Position numbers and translations under genes: made by a program
Assembly (NCBI RefSeq): GCF_000688295.1
Contig: NZ_JHZF01000011.1
Coordinates: 590,288-654,287, forward strand
Direction: 5' to 3'
Length of the DNA stretch: 64,000 bases
Origin: Pseudooceanicola nanhaiensis DSM 18065
GTDB taxonomy: Bacteria > Pseudomonadota > Alphaproteobacteria > Rhodobacterales > Rhodobacteraceae
Shown: piece after piece, positions 63,446 through 64,000 of the stretch
How positions within the stretch are numbered: position 1 is the stretch's first letter
Layout of the letters: the number at the start of each line of letters is the position of its first letter
The notes under the pieces: model-generated
The model's database searches: none
What the model was told of the DNA's origin: nothing
What the model saw: the letters and a program-made list of their open reading frames with translations, nothing else

Positions 63446-64000
63446 GGGCATCGCTGGCGCTGCACCTCGGCCTCGTGGCGGTGCTCTTCGCGCTGAACTT
63501 CGTGCTGCCGGCCTATGCGCATGGCAATATCGCGCGGGTCATGACGCTCGCCGTCTACGCGATCGGCTACAACATCGCCTTCGGCTACACCGGGCTTCTG
63601 TCGCTCGGGCACGCGATGTTCTTCGCCGCGGGCATGTACGGGGCCGGGCTGCTGCTGCGCTTCACCGATGCGGGCGCGGTCGCGGCCTTCGGGGTGGCGC
63701 TGGCCTGCGGAGCGGGGCTCGCGCTGGTCACCGGGCTGCTGGCGCTGCGGACGGCGGGCGTGTCGTTCATGATCGTGACGCTGATGTTCTCGCAGGCCTG
63801 CGCCCTCGCGATCCTCTATTTCGCGGAGTACACCCGGGGCGACGAGGGCTTCGTGATCGCGGCCGCGTCCCGGGTCGTTGCGGGCCATGACCTCGGCGAT
63901 GCGCAGGTGCGCTACCTTGCGGCCTGGGCGCTGTTCTCGGCGGCGTTCCTGTTCTCGCTCTGGCTGGTCAACCGCCCCATGGGCAAGGTCCTGGTCGCGA
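63442..64000 (+). CDS. livM: ABC transporter permease, LivM type (5' part)
   Basis: The open frame from ATG MRASLALHLGL runs off the window with no stop (186 codons visible). It has the LivM signature YTGLLSLGHAMFFAAGMYG and helices VAAFGVALACGAGLALVTG and LAAWALFSAAFLFSLWLV. The ATGA overlap with livH shows coupling. The ATPase genes livG and livF should lie just beyond the window. Confidence 0.93.
   Translation, partial: MRASLALHLGLVAVLFALNFVLPAYAHGNIARVMTLAVYAIGYNIAFGYTGLLSLGHAMFFAAGMYGAGLLLRFTDAGAVAAFGVALACGAGLALVTGLLALRTAGVSFMIVTLMFSQACALAILYFAEYTRGDEGFVIAAASRVVAGHDLGDAQVRYLAAWALFSAAFLFSLWLVNRPMGKVLVA

Overview
The window is a 64-kb, very GC-rich (roughly two thirds G+C by eye), densely coded stretch of an alphaproteobacterial chromosome. 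Gene content and order point to the family Rhodobacteraceae (Roseobacter/Rhodovulum-like). The evidence is the tatC–DUF815–NlpD-like–pcm–surE block, alr–mlaE–mlaF–pqiA–radA–cvpA–purF, a DddL-type DMSP lyase, TRAP transporters, CODH-type accessory genes and selD–mnmH. I see no prophage, integrase, transposase, CRISPR array, rRNA or tRNA. This looks like core plus metabolic-accessory chromosome, not an island.

Layout. 1–5.4 kb: end of tatC, an AAA+ ATPase, an amidase-activator lipoprotein, protein repair (pcm) and surE. 6–15.8 kb, minus strand: purF, cvpA, radA, a coiled-coil membrane protein, pqiA/mlaF/mlaE, alr, a von Willebrand-like secreted protein and a cation/proton antiporter. 16–17.2 kb: an unrecognised 383-aa protein. 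17.3–21 kb: dnaB, pyrE and pyrC. 21–27.2 kb: a five-gene minus-strand locus of family-2 glycosyltransferases and sulfotransferases, probably for a sulfated surface glycan. 27.5–29.7 kb: MoxR/CoxE pair. 29.8–31.7 kb: OmpA-domain protein with an acidic Thr-rich repeat region. 32–37.4 kb: PACE efflux, nitroreductase, EI24 protein, DUF1467, methylmalonyl-CoA epimerase, XdhC, molybdopterin-binding protein and an orphan 2Fe-2S subunit. 37.5–40.4 kb: selD, mnmH (selenouridine tRNA) and infC. 40.5–47.5 kb: thioesterase, two-subunit CoA-transferase, acyl-CoA ligase, a pair of acyl-CoA dehydrogenases and a nitroreductase. 47.5–53 kb: dddL, TfoX-C protein, ilvD, DMT exporter and a nitronate monooxygenase-like protein. 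53.2–59.6 kb: a complete malonate operon (GntR regulator, three-part TRAP transporter, malonyl-CoA decarboxylase, malonyl-CoA synthetase). 59.7–64 kb: a polytopic membrane protein and a branched-chain/amide-type ABC uptake system running off the end.

The most unusual signals are these: (i) a family of structured intergenic repeats with at least five copies of one module, two of them inside a longer >200-bp element; (ii) infC reading from a CTG start behind an ideal ribosome site, with a 44-bp direct duplicate of its own 3' end downstream; (iii) a molybdenum-hydroxylase accessory set lacking its catalytic subunits; (iv) a sulfotransferase–glycosyltransferase fusion whose PAPS loop looks destroyed, next to an intact sulfotransferase; (v) a MatR-like operator placed correctly for the malonate operon; (vi) two DnaA-box-like sequences upstream of dnaB; and (vii) two copies of a perfect inverted repeat of the IclR-operator kind.

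Family names come from motif recognition by eye. No database search was run.
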